A model generated the notes under the pieces. The model did not search any database and was not told the origin of the DNA. It saw only the letters and a program-made list of their open reading frames with translations. From positions 1,431,001 through 1,495,000 of the forward strand of contig NC_092675.1 of NCBI RefSeq assembly GCF_964355755.1: a DNA stretch of 64,000 nt, read 5' to 3'. Made by a program: the position numbers and the translations under genes. Source of the DNA: Antedon mediterranea (lineage: Eukaryota; Echinodermata; Crinoidea; Comatulida; Antedonidae). Shown here in pieces: positions 23,220 through 35,519 of this stretch (its first letter is position 1; every line of letters begins with the position of its first letter).

Positions 23220-26200
23220 TCAAAATTCCTTATAAACAACGGAGAGTTCCTTGATTAAGTTTATCAGATCAGCATTTCCTCCTAATGTTTCGATTTCAAT
23301 AAGAACCCTACAGAAAAAATACAAATATATAATATGTATACCCCAGATAATTTCATTGACAGAGATATAGAGACTTTGTACATTTGTCAAATATACACAT
23401 TTTTGCTATTGCATGCATCAAAACAATAACCAATACATTCGGGTATACAGTCATGCTATGTTAAAGATGTATTGTCCCCCGAAAACATGAAAAATCAGAT
23501 TTAAAAAATAAATTAAAATATTTTTGCGTTTAAATTACATTTTTTTCAGGTAAATGATTTTTTTTCTGATCCAGTTTTTGGATAACTATTATGTGACATT
23601 AAAATGAAAAAAATTAAAAGTAGCTGTAATATTAAAGTTACCTTTCTTCTAAATCATTCAACACCTTTCTTGTATAGTCCAGTGATCCCAACTGTAAAAA
23701 AAAATAAAAACTAACAATTGCCACATATGACCTTTTTGCATTAAGGGGGCATGTTCACTGTTGTGTTAAAACATATTGTACCTTGTTTGTCTCAGAGGCA
23801 AGTGTCCCTTTAATAGCAGTGACCACTGAATACTATTATCTCATTTATTATTTCATTTATATATTTTGTTTATTTTTAAAATTGAATTGTAAATATTCAA
23901 TCCTATATTTTTTTTTTATATATTGATTGGAAGAAAGATGATTATGATTAACCTCTATACTGACCTCTTGTAGTTGTTTGACACACAATTTCTTAACTTC
24001 CACATCTTCGGTTCGTTGTCGAAGTATGTTAGTAATGATGGCGGTGCCATTTGATTCTTTTTCAATTCCATGGATTAGCGGGAATGAAAATTTCCCCTCA
24101 GACAGATCTTCGCAAAATGTCTTAGCGTTTGAATATTCTAAAGAGCACAAATTGGCATAATCATCCCGGATTTGAAAAAATAGGCCAATAGCTTCTGATA
24201 CGGGTTGAAAATCACTATAAACAAACACAAGAACATAACTATTAGGCTCTGTTTACACTATCAAACTTTATGTGACAAAAAAATGTGATGTGCCTATATA
24301 TGGACATGATGTTGTCATATCATTACCATATTTGAGCATATCACTGCCATATTAGTTTGATAGTGTAGACAGAGCCTAAATCTTAATAATCAAAGTTTAC
24401 AGCACAGAAACCAATTAAAAAATTGATTTAAAGAACATTGTCATAAATTTTAAAAAACATAAATGTGTAAAATTTGCATATTATTGTATTTAGAGATAGC
24501 AAATAGCAAATAAACCTATAAGAAATGAAAAAACGTGAAAAAAAAACCAGAAACACTTTCTATGGATACAAATATTAAAAAGTAAAAAACAAACCTTTTA
24601 ACTTGGCTAAATAACTGCATAAGGTCTATTGATAAATTAAATAGCCCACCAGTTTCTGAAGATAGAAAGTTTAAAACACTACAATAAAAGATTTATGAAA
24701 AGTAGAAAAAAAAAATAACAGGGTGTGAACCAGAGCAAAATAATAAGTTATTACTTATATTAGTTCACAATTAGACAAAAAGAATTGTCATATTCAATTG
24801 ATTATTTTTTGTATTCGAATGGTAAATTGTAAACGGATTGTGCTCAACAGAAAATCATTTAAATATTAAACATTAACAATGTGAGCTTTCTCGTTACAAA
24901 CAATCTCAACGCTCAAAATACTCTGTTAAATAAATACTCTGTTTAGTACTCAATGAAAAAATCCCAATCGAATACGACAAATGTATTTTAAAAACAAATA
25001 TCATTTATTAATCTTACTTTTTATCACCATTTTTTTATAAGCATCTTCTGTTGGACATGTATGGGTATCCCGCCACCAGATATCCATCCCTTGTCCTTCA
25101 TGAAGTTCACACATACGATCTATAAGGGAGAAAAGTCTGATTTGAGTTTCCAGCCTAGTTTTATGGTTCATAGTTCATTTATTTGTCCAAAAGGAAATTC
25201 ATGTTGATTTCAATAATGCAGTTAACTATTTGAAAACTGCACGGCCATAACAACCAATCAAAAGATTTTTAAAATCACTCAAGCATAAACAGGAGTGTCA
25301 AAGGGTATTGCAAGGTCATTGGTGGATAAGTTTTAATAAAAATACTGAACCTCTGTCTACACTATCAAACTAGTTGACAAACAAAAGGGTGATGTGCCCA
25401 AATATGGCAGTGATATGCTTAAATATGGTAATGATATGATATCATCATCATGTCCATATATGAGAACATCACCTAAAGTATAACAGTGTAGACAAGGCCT
25501 AAGACTGAAACAACAAACCTGCAAATATATGAGCACACTTTGGGTGATTTAAAGAGAGAATTTTTTGTAGAGCTACAAAGTAGACATAATTGCCAGTATT
25601 GATTGTCTGTGGAATTCCATACAAATGGTGAGCTACAGGTTGGCCACGCCTTAAACTAGAATTGTCTTCTATGTCATCAATTCTATAAAAAAATACATGA
25701 CAAATCAGTTATATATGTAATATTATAGAGGACAAATGCACAAGGGTTCTAAATAGGCGTTTCGTGGGTGCATTTCATATGGACTGTGAAAAGCTACTAC
25801 TGAAAAGAAATAAAAGTGTTTTAAATGACAATGTTTTGTAATCCCCCAAGGGAAAAAGAAAACTTTTCTTTCTGTTCTGTCAACAAGGTCTGCTTGTTTG
25901 TGCAAATTTGTTATTTGGTATTTAATTGCTTACACTTACAATAATACTTCCAATGTTATGTTTTATACTAATAAAACAACTTATTCTATAAGCATTTACT
26001 TAAAAGCAGTGCTTAATCATTAAGTACAGGATACAATTTTATTACAATTTACATAAAAATGAACTTGATACATAACTTAAAGATTTATTAAATCTTCTGC
26101 TGATTTTTTAAGTTTGTTCAGAGAAGAGTGAAATTAATTTCACTCTTCTGATTTATTGTAATATATTATATTTAATGTTAAGGTTTATCAAACCTGGTGG

Positions 26201-27180
26201 CAGTGTTTCAATGATATTCTTTTTGGGATAAAGATTAAAAATAAAGTAAAAAAAGACTGCGACTTACAATAAACTTGCATTGTGTAGCATTTGTGTCCCA
26301 TCAGCAATAAGTTCTAACTTATCCTCTGGTACATTAAGCCAATGGTTAAATGCCTTCAAATAAAACATATTTTACTCAATAAATAATAAATATTTTGTAA
26401 ACCATCTATGCAAGGTAAATTGAGAGTTTTATGAGAACTGGCACAGATCCTAGTGAGAGATGGCCAGGGAGCGGGACTACTGTTCATAGTTGAAACCTCG
26501 ACATTTGTGGTGAAAAAAAATGAGAAAGTATTGTAGCTGCCTAGCACTGTTATTTCAGAAATTCAATTTGGGAGTCAGACTGTATAGACATGTTTCCCTG
26601 TTTGATTCTTTGTGAATTTTGTTGGTACTGTAGTTCCTGGCCCAACAAATCTACTATGTTAACATTTTCAGAAGTACAATAGTAGCCTAAATAAAATTGT
26701 TTTATATACTATAGTATCTATATGATGGTTGGATGCCTTTTTGTATATCTTCTATATATTATGAATGATTTTTTTTTTTATATATTTGCTGTACTTTTTT
26801 TACCTCATAAATTAGAACTCAATTCAGCATTTTTGCTGCTTTTTAATAATATGTTGAATTTGAATAAATACCAATATATATAAACAAAGTTAACAATGTT
26901 ACCTTAATCAGTTTTATTCTAATCTGTTTACCAGGAACTCTAAGGCAATACTTATATGGCTCAAGTACAATCTGAAATAAATATAGAATAATTTGTATTT
27001 GATTAAAAAATTGTACAAAGGTTATTGCTATACCTGTACAAACCTCATTTACAACATGTATTGTATATTTAGTAGAATTTGTATTTTAGTTTTTTATTTA
27101 GACTTTTATTATACTGTAGATTACAATATTATAATAAATACTAAACTAATATGCCTTACCTCACTGAATTCAGAGTCCAT
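23220..27180 (-). CDS. GGPS1: Geranylgeranyl diphosphate synthase, complete
   Basis: Trans-prenyltransferase that condenses farnesyl diphosphate with isopentenyl diphosphate to make geranylgeranyl diphosphate for protein prenylation. Minus-strand exons in transcript order: 27160-27180, 26903-26971, 26268-26353, 25519-25682, 25018-25119, 24595-24655, 23965-24214, 23642-23691, 23220-23307. All phases close, giving 296 codons before the stop, close to the roughly 300 residues of animal GGPS1. The first aspartate-rich motif DDIED is at 61-65 and the second, in the type III form QIRDDYAN, at 182-189. Other family blocks are [42 protein letters not shown] and [14 protein letters not shown]. The first exon codes only seven residues (MDSEFSE). 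MITE copies 5 and 6 and a 28-bp palindrome lie in its introns. Confidence 0.95.
24242..24379 (-). mobile_element. MITE family A, copy 5 (GGPS1 intron)
   Basis: Complete, about 138 bp, with ends GGCTCTGTTTACACTATCAA and TTTGATAGTGTAGACAGAGC. Inverse orientation relative to most copies. Confidence 0.88.
24809..24980. repeat. Dispersed repeat family B, copy 1 (GGPS1 intron)
   Basis: Shares long similarity with 46098-46296, including GGTAAATTGTAAACG, AACGCTCAAAATACTCTGTT and an AATCGAATACGACA end. GTATTCGAAT at one end and CGAATACGAC at the other suggest short inverted termini. Confidence 0.7.
25346..25502 (+). mobile_element. MITE family A, copy 6 (GGPS1 intron)
   Basis: Left end CTCTGTCTACACTATCAAA is intact. 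The right end has decayed to AGTGTAGACAAGGCC. Confidence 0.85.
26122..26149. repeat. Perfect 28-bp palindrome in a GGPS1 intron
   Basis: Half-site AGAAGAGTGAAATT is followed directly by its exact reverse complement, with no spacer. It lies between the exons at 26268-26353 and 25519-25682. Confidence 0.95.
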
Positions 27181-29559
27181 GATGATAAGCTCAAAGCAGG
27201 TACTTTATAATTTCATGTACAAAGCTGAAGAAGATAAGATACTTTAAATTTACAAATTACATAGTGTTATACGTTTTCATTAGTACCGTAGTAGTGTTCA
27301 ATCCAGTGGCTGGTGGCCCCTGGTTTAAGGACCCTAAGTGGCCCTCTATTTTCCTCTGGGTGCTGCTCAAAATTGATACGCTAGTATTGATTCAAGTTTT
27401 ACAATTACCGTAATTAAAAAAGAACCATGAAGAAATATTGTATTTCTTTTCACATATTCCCAGTCATCACTTTCAAAAATGTTGTTTAAATATCAAATTT
27501 CAACTACATTGTGGTAAAGAAATAAAGACAACACGCCAATGACGAAATGGTGGTGCTGTACACATTGTATATGAATCTGCGTTGCTGACAGATCTCCTAT
27601 ATTTTAGGTTATCAATATCCAGGTCCAATCAACGTTTATTATTATTTCCATTCAGCTGTTATTATATTTAGATTTGTTTCTTCCAACTCTGAATGACATT
27701 TTTACTTTTTGCTTTGGTTCTGTTAATTTGAAATAATTTGTGAATTTTGAAATAATGTGTATTTTCTATTTTTTTAATTTATAAAAGCATCATTTTTCAA
27801 ACTCGTATTATGTATTATAGTTTTTTAGATCGTCTTAATACAAGTCTCTTTTGTAATCAATATTAGACACATTATTACCATCATTGCATCATAGTTGTCA
27901 TATTCATTCTGAGTATATCTTGGCAAGTGGAAGATAAACACATTGATTAAATCTAGAGCTAAACACATGTATTTGATAAACAACTCATTAGTAACACATA
28001 AATTTATTTAATTTTATCAACAACATTTAACATTGCGTGACTCATTCAATGTTTGCTTTGTCCACATTGTTGCCGATTAAAACTACATACAGCTCATGAT
28101 TGATATTAACCCTGTGAAAGATTATGTAGCAATTCAGCTACTGATTGACCCTGGATAACATGGTTCCAGGTACTGTGGAGGCAGTTGTTTTTCAATGCTT
28201 TTAAACAATTTTGTTTATAAAATAAAATCAGAAACATATTATCATAGAATGCAAACAAAAAACATTCAATAACAACACAATTGTACTGGAATTATGTTAA
28301 TAAATAATATGTTAAAATAAAACATTATCATCATTCATCAAAAGCTTTGTTGAAATAGATTCAGTGTTGCTTGGATTCAAATCGATGAAAGCAAAGGCCT
28401 ATAATAATACACTATTAATCCTACTGTTATTTATAACTTGTAAATTAGATCCTTGTCATTTGGTTGGAGCAGGAAAGAGTGGATTTAACTCTTATCTGGT
28501 CAGAGGATTGTAGGAGACATGACATTTTTAAATAGATTTTTTTAACCCAACCCATGCGGCATAAAGAGGGAATGTTTCATTACATATGTAGTGCATTCTT
28601 GTTGATATCTATATAATTATCTACTTTAGATGTTTTATAAAACAAATTATGAATGTTTTTATATTCATGCAAATATTTTCGATAGTGAAAATAGTTTTAG
28701 CTGTACTCATAAACATTCAGACGCGTATTTATGAAAAGAGACTAACTTTAGTCCTGGACTTTATCTCTGGTCTTTATCTCTGGTATTCTTGAAACCCGGA
28801 CTACAGTAACTAGTCCTGGACTAAAAAGGGTCTTTCACACCTTTTCCGGCATGGTTCAGTCCGGCGATGGCAAACTATAAAAATTCCTGGCCATAAGGAA
28901 TATACTATGAAAAATTAATGTACCTAGATGAAATTGATCTCTAGATAATTGATGGAAAAATATTGCTAAGAAAAGAATAAATAAAGATTCTGACAAAATC
29001 AATAAAATAAGGTTATTATAACTTATTTTTATATATTCAATTGCATAACCTAATTGAAATACATAAATATTGAATGTTTAGTTTTATCCAAGATAGGCCT
29101 ATAATTAACATATAAATATATTTTAAAACTTGATACAGTACCACAAAAAATGTATACGAATAATTTGGTAGGATTGGCCCGAAACGTCTCGAGCCAAACC
29201 GTCTCTGGGTCGAAACATCCCCTGATTTGCCCAACTGGCATAGTTAGATAGGCTAGGCCTTTTTTGTATTACTAGTTAGTAGAGGCATGGAGTTACTCCA
29301 TGGATGGTAGAGGCCTAGCTAGGCGGCTAGGAAGAGGCGTAGATACTCGAGGCTAGGGCCGGGAAAGGGGTGGCTAGCTTTTGCTGGGGCACCATTATTG
29401 ATATTATGAAATACACGGTATACTTTACTTACTTATTAATTAGATTATAAATGACTTCTAATTATCTTCCGGGCCGGCCGAGGCCAAAACATCAACAAAA
29501 GACATGTGACACATACAAAAATATATACGACGAAAGCAAAGATCTTAGGACGAAAGTAA
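27181..29559. other. Non-coding region between divergent GGPS1 and FBXL15
   Basis: Probably the GGPS1 5' UTR/promoter plus intergenic sequence. A foldback around 28736-28830 carries TTAGTCCTGGACT and CTAGTCCTGGACTAA in opposite arms. From about 29250 the sequence becomes GC-richer with GGCCTAG words and an ETS-like CTTCCGG at 29466, a plausible shared promoter area. No exon is supported. Confidence 0.4.
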
Positions 29560-30130
29560 ATGTGGTGGCGCACTTTCAGTTTTGTCATCCAGGAAAAGCA
29601 ATCTAGGCCTTTTATGCCCTCCGATCCTGTGCTGTATGGCTTAGCCGGCCTAAGAATGCTGGGGTAGGCCTAGATTATTCCCGAATATTCCGAACTAAAG
29701 TAAATATTGAGACCCTAGTACTAGGCCTAGTGGCTTAGTGCTGAATCCGAAGCTAGGCTAGTGTACGGACTAGGTCTACTTACAATAAATACTAAAACTA
29801 AGCCTAGCTAGGCTAATAAGGCCTATAGGGGCCGGCTAGCTAGGCTAGGCTAGTAGTAGGCCTAGCCTACTAGTACTAGGCTAGGCCTGGCCCTAGCTAG
29901 GCCTAGATCCCCTGCTGGATCTAGCCTAGGCTAGGCCTAGCCTTAGACTAGATGCTTAATCAGGGCTACTCTAATCTAGCTAGGAGGGATTAGTAGCTAG
30001 CTAGACTCACCACCCCTCCCCCCCCCCCCCCCTCCCGTGACCCCTTAGCTAGAGTTTAGTTAGCCTCCTAGAGCTAGGCCTAAGAAAGTATAGTTAGGCT
30101 CTAGAGGCCCAGCAGAAGTAGTAGTAGGCC
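29250..30130. repeat. GGCCTAG-rich low-complexity stretch and poly-C tract
   Basis: Dense degenerate words such as CTAGGCCTAGC and GCTAGGCTAGG on both strands (CCTAGG-type words are self-complementary), densest at 29740-30060. A run of 14 or more C lies near 30018-30032. It is either upstream of FBXL15 or inside its first intron if the 29560 exon is right. Confidence 0.7.
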
Positions 30131-32321
30131 TCATGTGCAAAATAATATTAATAAAACTAACTAAATAAAAGAAATTCAACAATTGAATCTAAAAAACTAT
30201 ATAATAAAAAAATAATAATATGTTTGAGTTGAGCACGTAACTGAATTGACTGAGTAATTACTAATAATAGTACTGTACTGTACATTTTTAAACTTATTCT
30301 TCCTTTTACAGATCTGTCAAGAAAAATGTTTTTAAAGTTCAAAGGAAATTCAATAAAATCCATGTATGTGCTATAGGAAGTAGCTATCAGAACTTTCAAC
30401 CATGTATGTAAATCAGCACTATCTCTACCATGCATCCAGTTCCTGTTAGTGTTAAATATACTGTACATTTTCATTAGGCATTAAGGCAAGGCATTAAACA
30501 CATAGGTAACCATGGCAATAAGAAACTTTAAATTAAACACACTGTGCCGATAAAATAAATTCATTCACTACTAAAATTTTAGTCTTGCCAAAATTTTATC
30601 ATCTGACCTGTTTTTCAACAACTTCAAATTTCTGAGAAATTAACTAAAATAGGCACTTACAAATATGTTTGGTTTTTTTTTTCAGGTCATTGATTAAAGT
30701 TCTTCCATGGGAAGACATTATAATTCCAAAAATCTTGTCATATTTTTCATTAAAAGAAGTCTTTCGCCTTCGACAAATCTGCAAAGACTTCCAAACAATT
30801 GTTGACATCTACCTTCAACAGCTTCAGTTCCTTGATTTATCTGACATAAAGAATATACTATCACCTGAGACCTTCCAGGCTGTTACGCAATCAAGATGCT
30901 TTCGGAGATTAAAATTCGCTGGTTTAAAATGGATGAAAGATGATAACGTTGTACAGGTTATTAAGAATAATAAAGTTTTACAGACATTGGATCTGACAGA
31001 TGGACTGAGTTTGACTGGAATCACAATTCAAACAATTGCTGTGAATTGCAAGTTTCTGCAGAAGCTTTTTATTAAGAACTGTCATTGGATCCAGTCTTCA
31101 CTATTGGAGGTAATTCACTTTTTTAAGAGTCTCGGCTTAAAAGCTTTGCTTATTTTGAGTTTTCCATATCTTTTTGATGACATATTTTTACATATCCTTA
31201 TTTTTATGGAATAAATTGATTTTGATTGATTTAATATTCTAAACTTAGGATATATATACAGGCAAACTTACTACCCTCTTACAACCTTGTTACAATCCTT
31301 GTTGCCTACCACCACAAAATTTATCAACCCCTCTACATCTGACCACTGTACATAATTAAGTATACTGTAATTACTGCTAACTATTATTGATCATTTGAGA
31401 CTTTTCAGTCGGATTAAGATCTTCGCAATTGAGCCAAAACCAAAATAGAACCCAGGATTTCAAAGTCCAAGCATGTTTTGACACCAAAACCATGAAACCG
31501 TTTATTTGCTATCATTATACTTGTAGATACTGTTGGTCGAGTGTAATAGATTGACGCACCTTGATCTCACTGCTTGTTGGGAGCTGACGGATGATACTGT
31601 GTACGTCATATGTACTACGCAACAGGACCTGAAATGGTTGTCAGTAGCAAAAATCTATGGTATAACAAACAGATCAATTGAAATCATCATAAGTGAAAGG
31701 AACAAAATAGAGTATTTGGACGTTGAAGGATGTTGGAGAATTACAAATCCATTTATAAGGTATACCAATGATTTCTACACTAAATCAATTTATAACTCGT
31801 TTTTCTATTTATCTAATGCAAAATCATTTAGGTGTCATTCTTTTTATACATTGTTGCCACAAAAATACAACACACTTTTACTTTCTCTTAATTTGGAAAT
31901 CTACAAGTAAAGTGCATTTGTTCATACTACTGTAGCTAAACTGTTTTGTTGTCTTTTATATTAGTACAGTACTTGATTGATACAGAGAAAGGTCCTCAGA
32001 TATAATCCCACCACACAAAATTAACCCATTAAACATTAAGGAAACATGTTATCTTATATCATATATACTACTGTGTATATATAATAGTTGAATATGATAT
32101 TTTTGATTGTGGTATTAATAGTTTGTTTTCATTACAGAAGTCTTGGTACAAATTGTCCAAGTCTAAAAGAACTGCATGTAAATGACTGTAAGGCAATTAA
32201 TGAGGCAAGTCTTGCACGATTACGTGTACGTGGAGTGAAGATAGACACACGGCCACCTCAACAGTACCGCCATGTTGTTGATAGCATGGGCATGCGTATG
32301 CATCTTAATCTTGCGCTATGA
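29560..32321 (+). CDS. FBXL15: F-box and leucine-rich repeat protein 15
   Basis: Substrate-recognition subunit of an SCF ubiquitin ligase; the vertebrate protein targets SMURF1 in BMP signalling. Firm exons: 30686-31109, 31527-31759, 32138-32321. The F-box starts at VLPWEDIIIPKILSYFSL, matching the LPWED signature of FBXL15. It is followed by LRRs (LQTLDLTDGLSLTG, HLDLTACWELTDD, EYLDVEGCWRIT). The end, LARLRVRGVKIDTRPP, parallels the vertebrate C-terminus. The exon at 30686 opens with one base completing a codon and has no in-frame ATG, so an upstream exon is required. The best candidate is 29560-29663: open from ATG 29560 (or 29614), ending CTGGG before GTAGGC, and in the right phase. That exon is tentative. 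The frame left over after the exon at 31759 runs into the intron and should not be used. Confidence 0.85.
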
Positions 32322-32565
32322 ATTTATAAAGGAAGCACGATTACGTGGAGTGAAGATAGACACGCGGCCACCTCAACAGTACTGCCATGTTGTTGATGGC
32401 ATGGGCATGCGTAATCTTGCGCTATGAATTAGAAAGGAAGCAAGATTACATGGGGGGTGAAGATAGACACGCGGCCACCTCAAAAGTACCACCATGTTGT
32501 TGATGGCATGGGCATGCGTAATCTTGCGCTATGAATTATAAAGGAAGCAAGATTACATTGAGTTA
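32214..32565 (+). repeat. Tandem repeat of the FBXL15 C-terminal coding segment
   Basis: The last coding segment and stop (copy 1, 32214-32334) are followed by copy 2 (32335-32439), copy 3 (32440-32546) and a truncated copy 4 (32547 to about 32565). Copies share GGCCACCTCAA, CATGTTGTTGATGGCATGGG and CTTGCGCTATGAATT. Copies 2 and 3 lie beyond the stop codon, in the predicted 3' UTR. Confidence 0.93.
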
Positions 32566-32611
32566 AAAAAAAAATCATAATGAAAACGCATTTCCAGATG
32601 ACAAACATATA

Positions 32612-33295
32612 AATAAAATTAATTATGATTATTATAAAAAATTTAGATGAGTGCTGAGGTGAATTACATTATGATATTCTTAGACTAAGGCAACTGCCTT
32701 GGTTAGTTCTATTATTCATTCATTATACTATAAGAATGTATATTAAAGTTCATCTTATTACTGGCACACAACCAAGGCAATATCAAATTGCCTTGATCGC
32801 ATTTTAAGTAATTTTAAATAAATTTCCGGTAGATACCTAAACAGGTTATTGAGTTACAGCATATGATGATGATTGTTAGTGTTATTTATTTGTATACTAT
32901 TATATTGTCCTACGTTGTACATTTATAAATGAAACATTTACTACCACTTATAATATAGTACTAGTACTCCGTATCAGTATAGATTACTGTAGGATAGCTC
33001 ACCCATTAAATGATAAATATGTAGCTAATAATTCAGCTAGAATCCGCCCTTTAAAATGCAATACTACTCGATGTAGGAAATCATTTGTCCACAACTCAAT
33101 ACATATCTACAACTCAACATTTCAAAGATAGTTATTTATTTCAGCCTTCTTACAACAATGTCATTTTTCTAATATTAGTCTTTATATATTGTATAAGATT
33201 TTTATTACATTTTGTAAATTTTCTGTATAGTGTGTGTAATTAAGCATCAAGGAAAACAAATTTCATGTTCGCCATGTTGTGGTCATGACAATAAA
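32612..33295 (+). terminator. Candidate FBXL15 polyadenylation signals
   Basis: AATAAA occurs at 32612-32617, soon after the repeated terminus, and at 33290-33295. Which one is used cannot be told from sequence. Confidence 0.4.
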
Positions 33296-33472
33296 GTTTT
33301 ATCTTTAATTTCAGTATACAAATGAAAGTGTACGTCCTTGTATTGAACAGAGAGCTGTAACTTACGAAGACGCATGTGTGATGGGGGAGATTCATCTAAA
33401 TTTGTCCAACAAGGGCATTCTCTTTGATTTTTAAATATCGTGGTAAAATATCATCCTTTCACATTTATTCTC

Positions 33473-33798
33473 ACACTGTCAATGGATGGCGAGTAGTACA
33501 TCATCCACCTACTCCGTAAAGATACACTGTCAATGGATGGCGAGTAGTACATCATCCACCTACTCCGTAAAGGTACACTGTCAATGGATGGTGAATAGTA
33601 CATCATCCACCTACTCCGTAAAGGTTCACTGTCAAATTGACATGTCAATGGATGGCGAGTAGTACATCATCCACCTACTCCGTAAAGGTACACTGTCAAT
33701 GGATGGTGAATAGTACATCATCCACATCCACCTACTCCGTAAAGGTACACTGTCAATGGATGGTGAATAGTACATCATCCACCTACCTACTCCGTAAC
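33473..33798 (+). repeat. About 51-bp minisatellite
   Basis: Roughly six copies of a unit containing CACTGTCAATGGATGG and CATCATCCACCTACTCCGTA. Some copies carry small internal insertions (an extra CATCCA or CCTA). It lies downstream of FBXL15. Confidence 0.93.
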
Positions 33799-35519
33799 TG
33801 TCTGTAAACACACAGTATATAACCTTACATTAAATAAGTGTAGTATTCCAAAATTTACCGTCAATTGTACGCCTTATTCCGAGGTAAAAATTGTTCTATA
33901 CCGTTTCTACTTTTATTATTACCGGAAAATGACCAGATACATTTCTCATCTCCTTTTAATGTATTATTTAGTTCTGAATTGAAATCTCCCCCACCCTCCT
34001 CCTTCAGTCAGCAACCAGCCTCTGTACATTAATATGATAATCAAAACCAAAAAAACAGATGAATGAATTATGAATATTCCAGATCAAAAATCAAGCCACC
34101 ATGGAAAGAGCAGCACAATCAACATAAGTGCGTCCATTGGTCTTTTCAGTTCCATTAACATTTTAATATTGAAATAATATTATTATTGTAATAATAATGA
34201 TTTGTATATGATTTTCATTTTTTCTTAAGTAATGTTGTTTGGCTGCACATGCTCAGTGTGGTTCCACACTTTCTTTTGTTTACCGTTGTCGCGTTGTAGT
34301 CAGTTTCCATCTAATCTGCAACTGCATCGTCTTCACCAAACACCTATTGTAGACGACGACAGGAGAAGTTTAAATATTATTTTACCTCTGTAAGTAAATG
34401 ACCATTTTTTAGTATGTTTATTTCACATTGAGTAAAGACACTCAATTAGTTCAGGTGACGGCCGGACAGGAAGAAGACCGATTTAATTAATTCATCAACA
34501 TTTATAGTTTTCATTTCTAAACAATTTTTCGGACAAACTTTTCGTTTTTTTTAATCGAAAAATAGGAGTAGAGTTAGAGACCATTTCTTACTCAAAATTA
34601 TGGTACCTTAAAGCGTGGTTCCTACTAGCGACACAACACAAGGACGTAACGCAACGCAAGTGAATAGACCAATCACAAGCGATGGCTTATTCGCTTGTGA
34701 TTGCTAACTGTCTATAACTTCGCTTGTCATTGGTTAAAACGCTTGCGTTGCGTTTACGTCCTTGCGTTACGTTCTAGTGGGAACGAACCTTTAGCCGACC
34801 ATTTATCCCCCAACTTCAGACCGGTGGATATTTCATGAAATATGTTATTTCTAATCAATATTTGGTTTTGTATATATACTTTATTATTATTTTTTACTGC
34901 TTAATACATATCACTTTAACCTATCTTATAATTGTATAGAAATAATTTTTTTACACATTTTGATGAATCGTTAAAGTCTACTGTAACGCTATTTATTTGT
35001 AGTAAAATGTATGACATGCAAAAGAAAATACAGGTAATAAATAATGACATGTGTTTTTTATGTCTGTCTTTTTGAATTTTTATTAGGGCCTACATTGTGC
35101 ATTTAAATTTTATGTTTCTATTCAAATATTCCCATGTTTGTGTTATCGTTCATTTTTACATATTTTACGCAAAACGTATTGGTATACCTAGTTCACTATT
35201 ATCAGTGTTGTTTGTTAAAATAAATAAATCATTAAAGATATATTTTGCCCAGAATTTATTGTTGTTGTTGTTGAAGGCCATAATGTAACAGTTATTCACT
35301 TTTTCCAAAAATTGGTTGGAAAAAAAACGTAATTTAAAGAAAAAAATAGTCCATTGTTTAGAAATAACCCATTGGGTTTTTCGTTAAATTTAACTGTATT
35401 TTGTATTTTTATTGCATGAAATCATTATTTTTGTACCGTACCATTTTGACAAAAGTGAAAAATGATTAAAACTACAGGACTATTCAAAGTTGGATTTTTT
35501 TAAATCTTTATTTTTTGGG
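33799..35519. other. Intergenic stretch without a supported gene
   Basis: Contains the MITE at 34611-34790 and otherwise AT-rich sequence. The open frame at 35097-35288 shows no sign of being a gene. Confidence 0.5.
34611..34790. mobile_element. MITE with CpG-rich inverted ends
   Basis: The left arm (GTGGTTCCTACTAGCGACAC, then AAGGACGTAACGCAACGCAAG) is mirrored by the right arm (CTTGCGTTGCGTTTACGTCC, then CTAGTGGGAACGAACC). TTAAA/TTTA border the ends. Interior words CAATCACAAGCGA and TCGCTTGTGATTG pair as well. No coding capacity. Confidence 0.8.
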
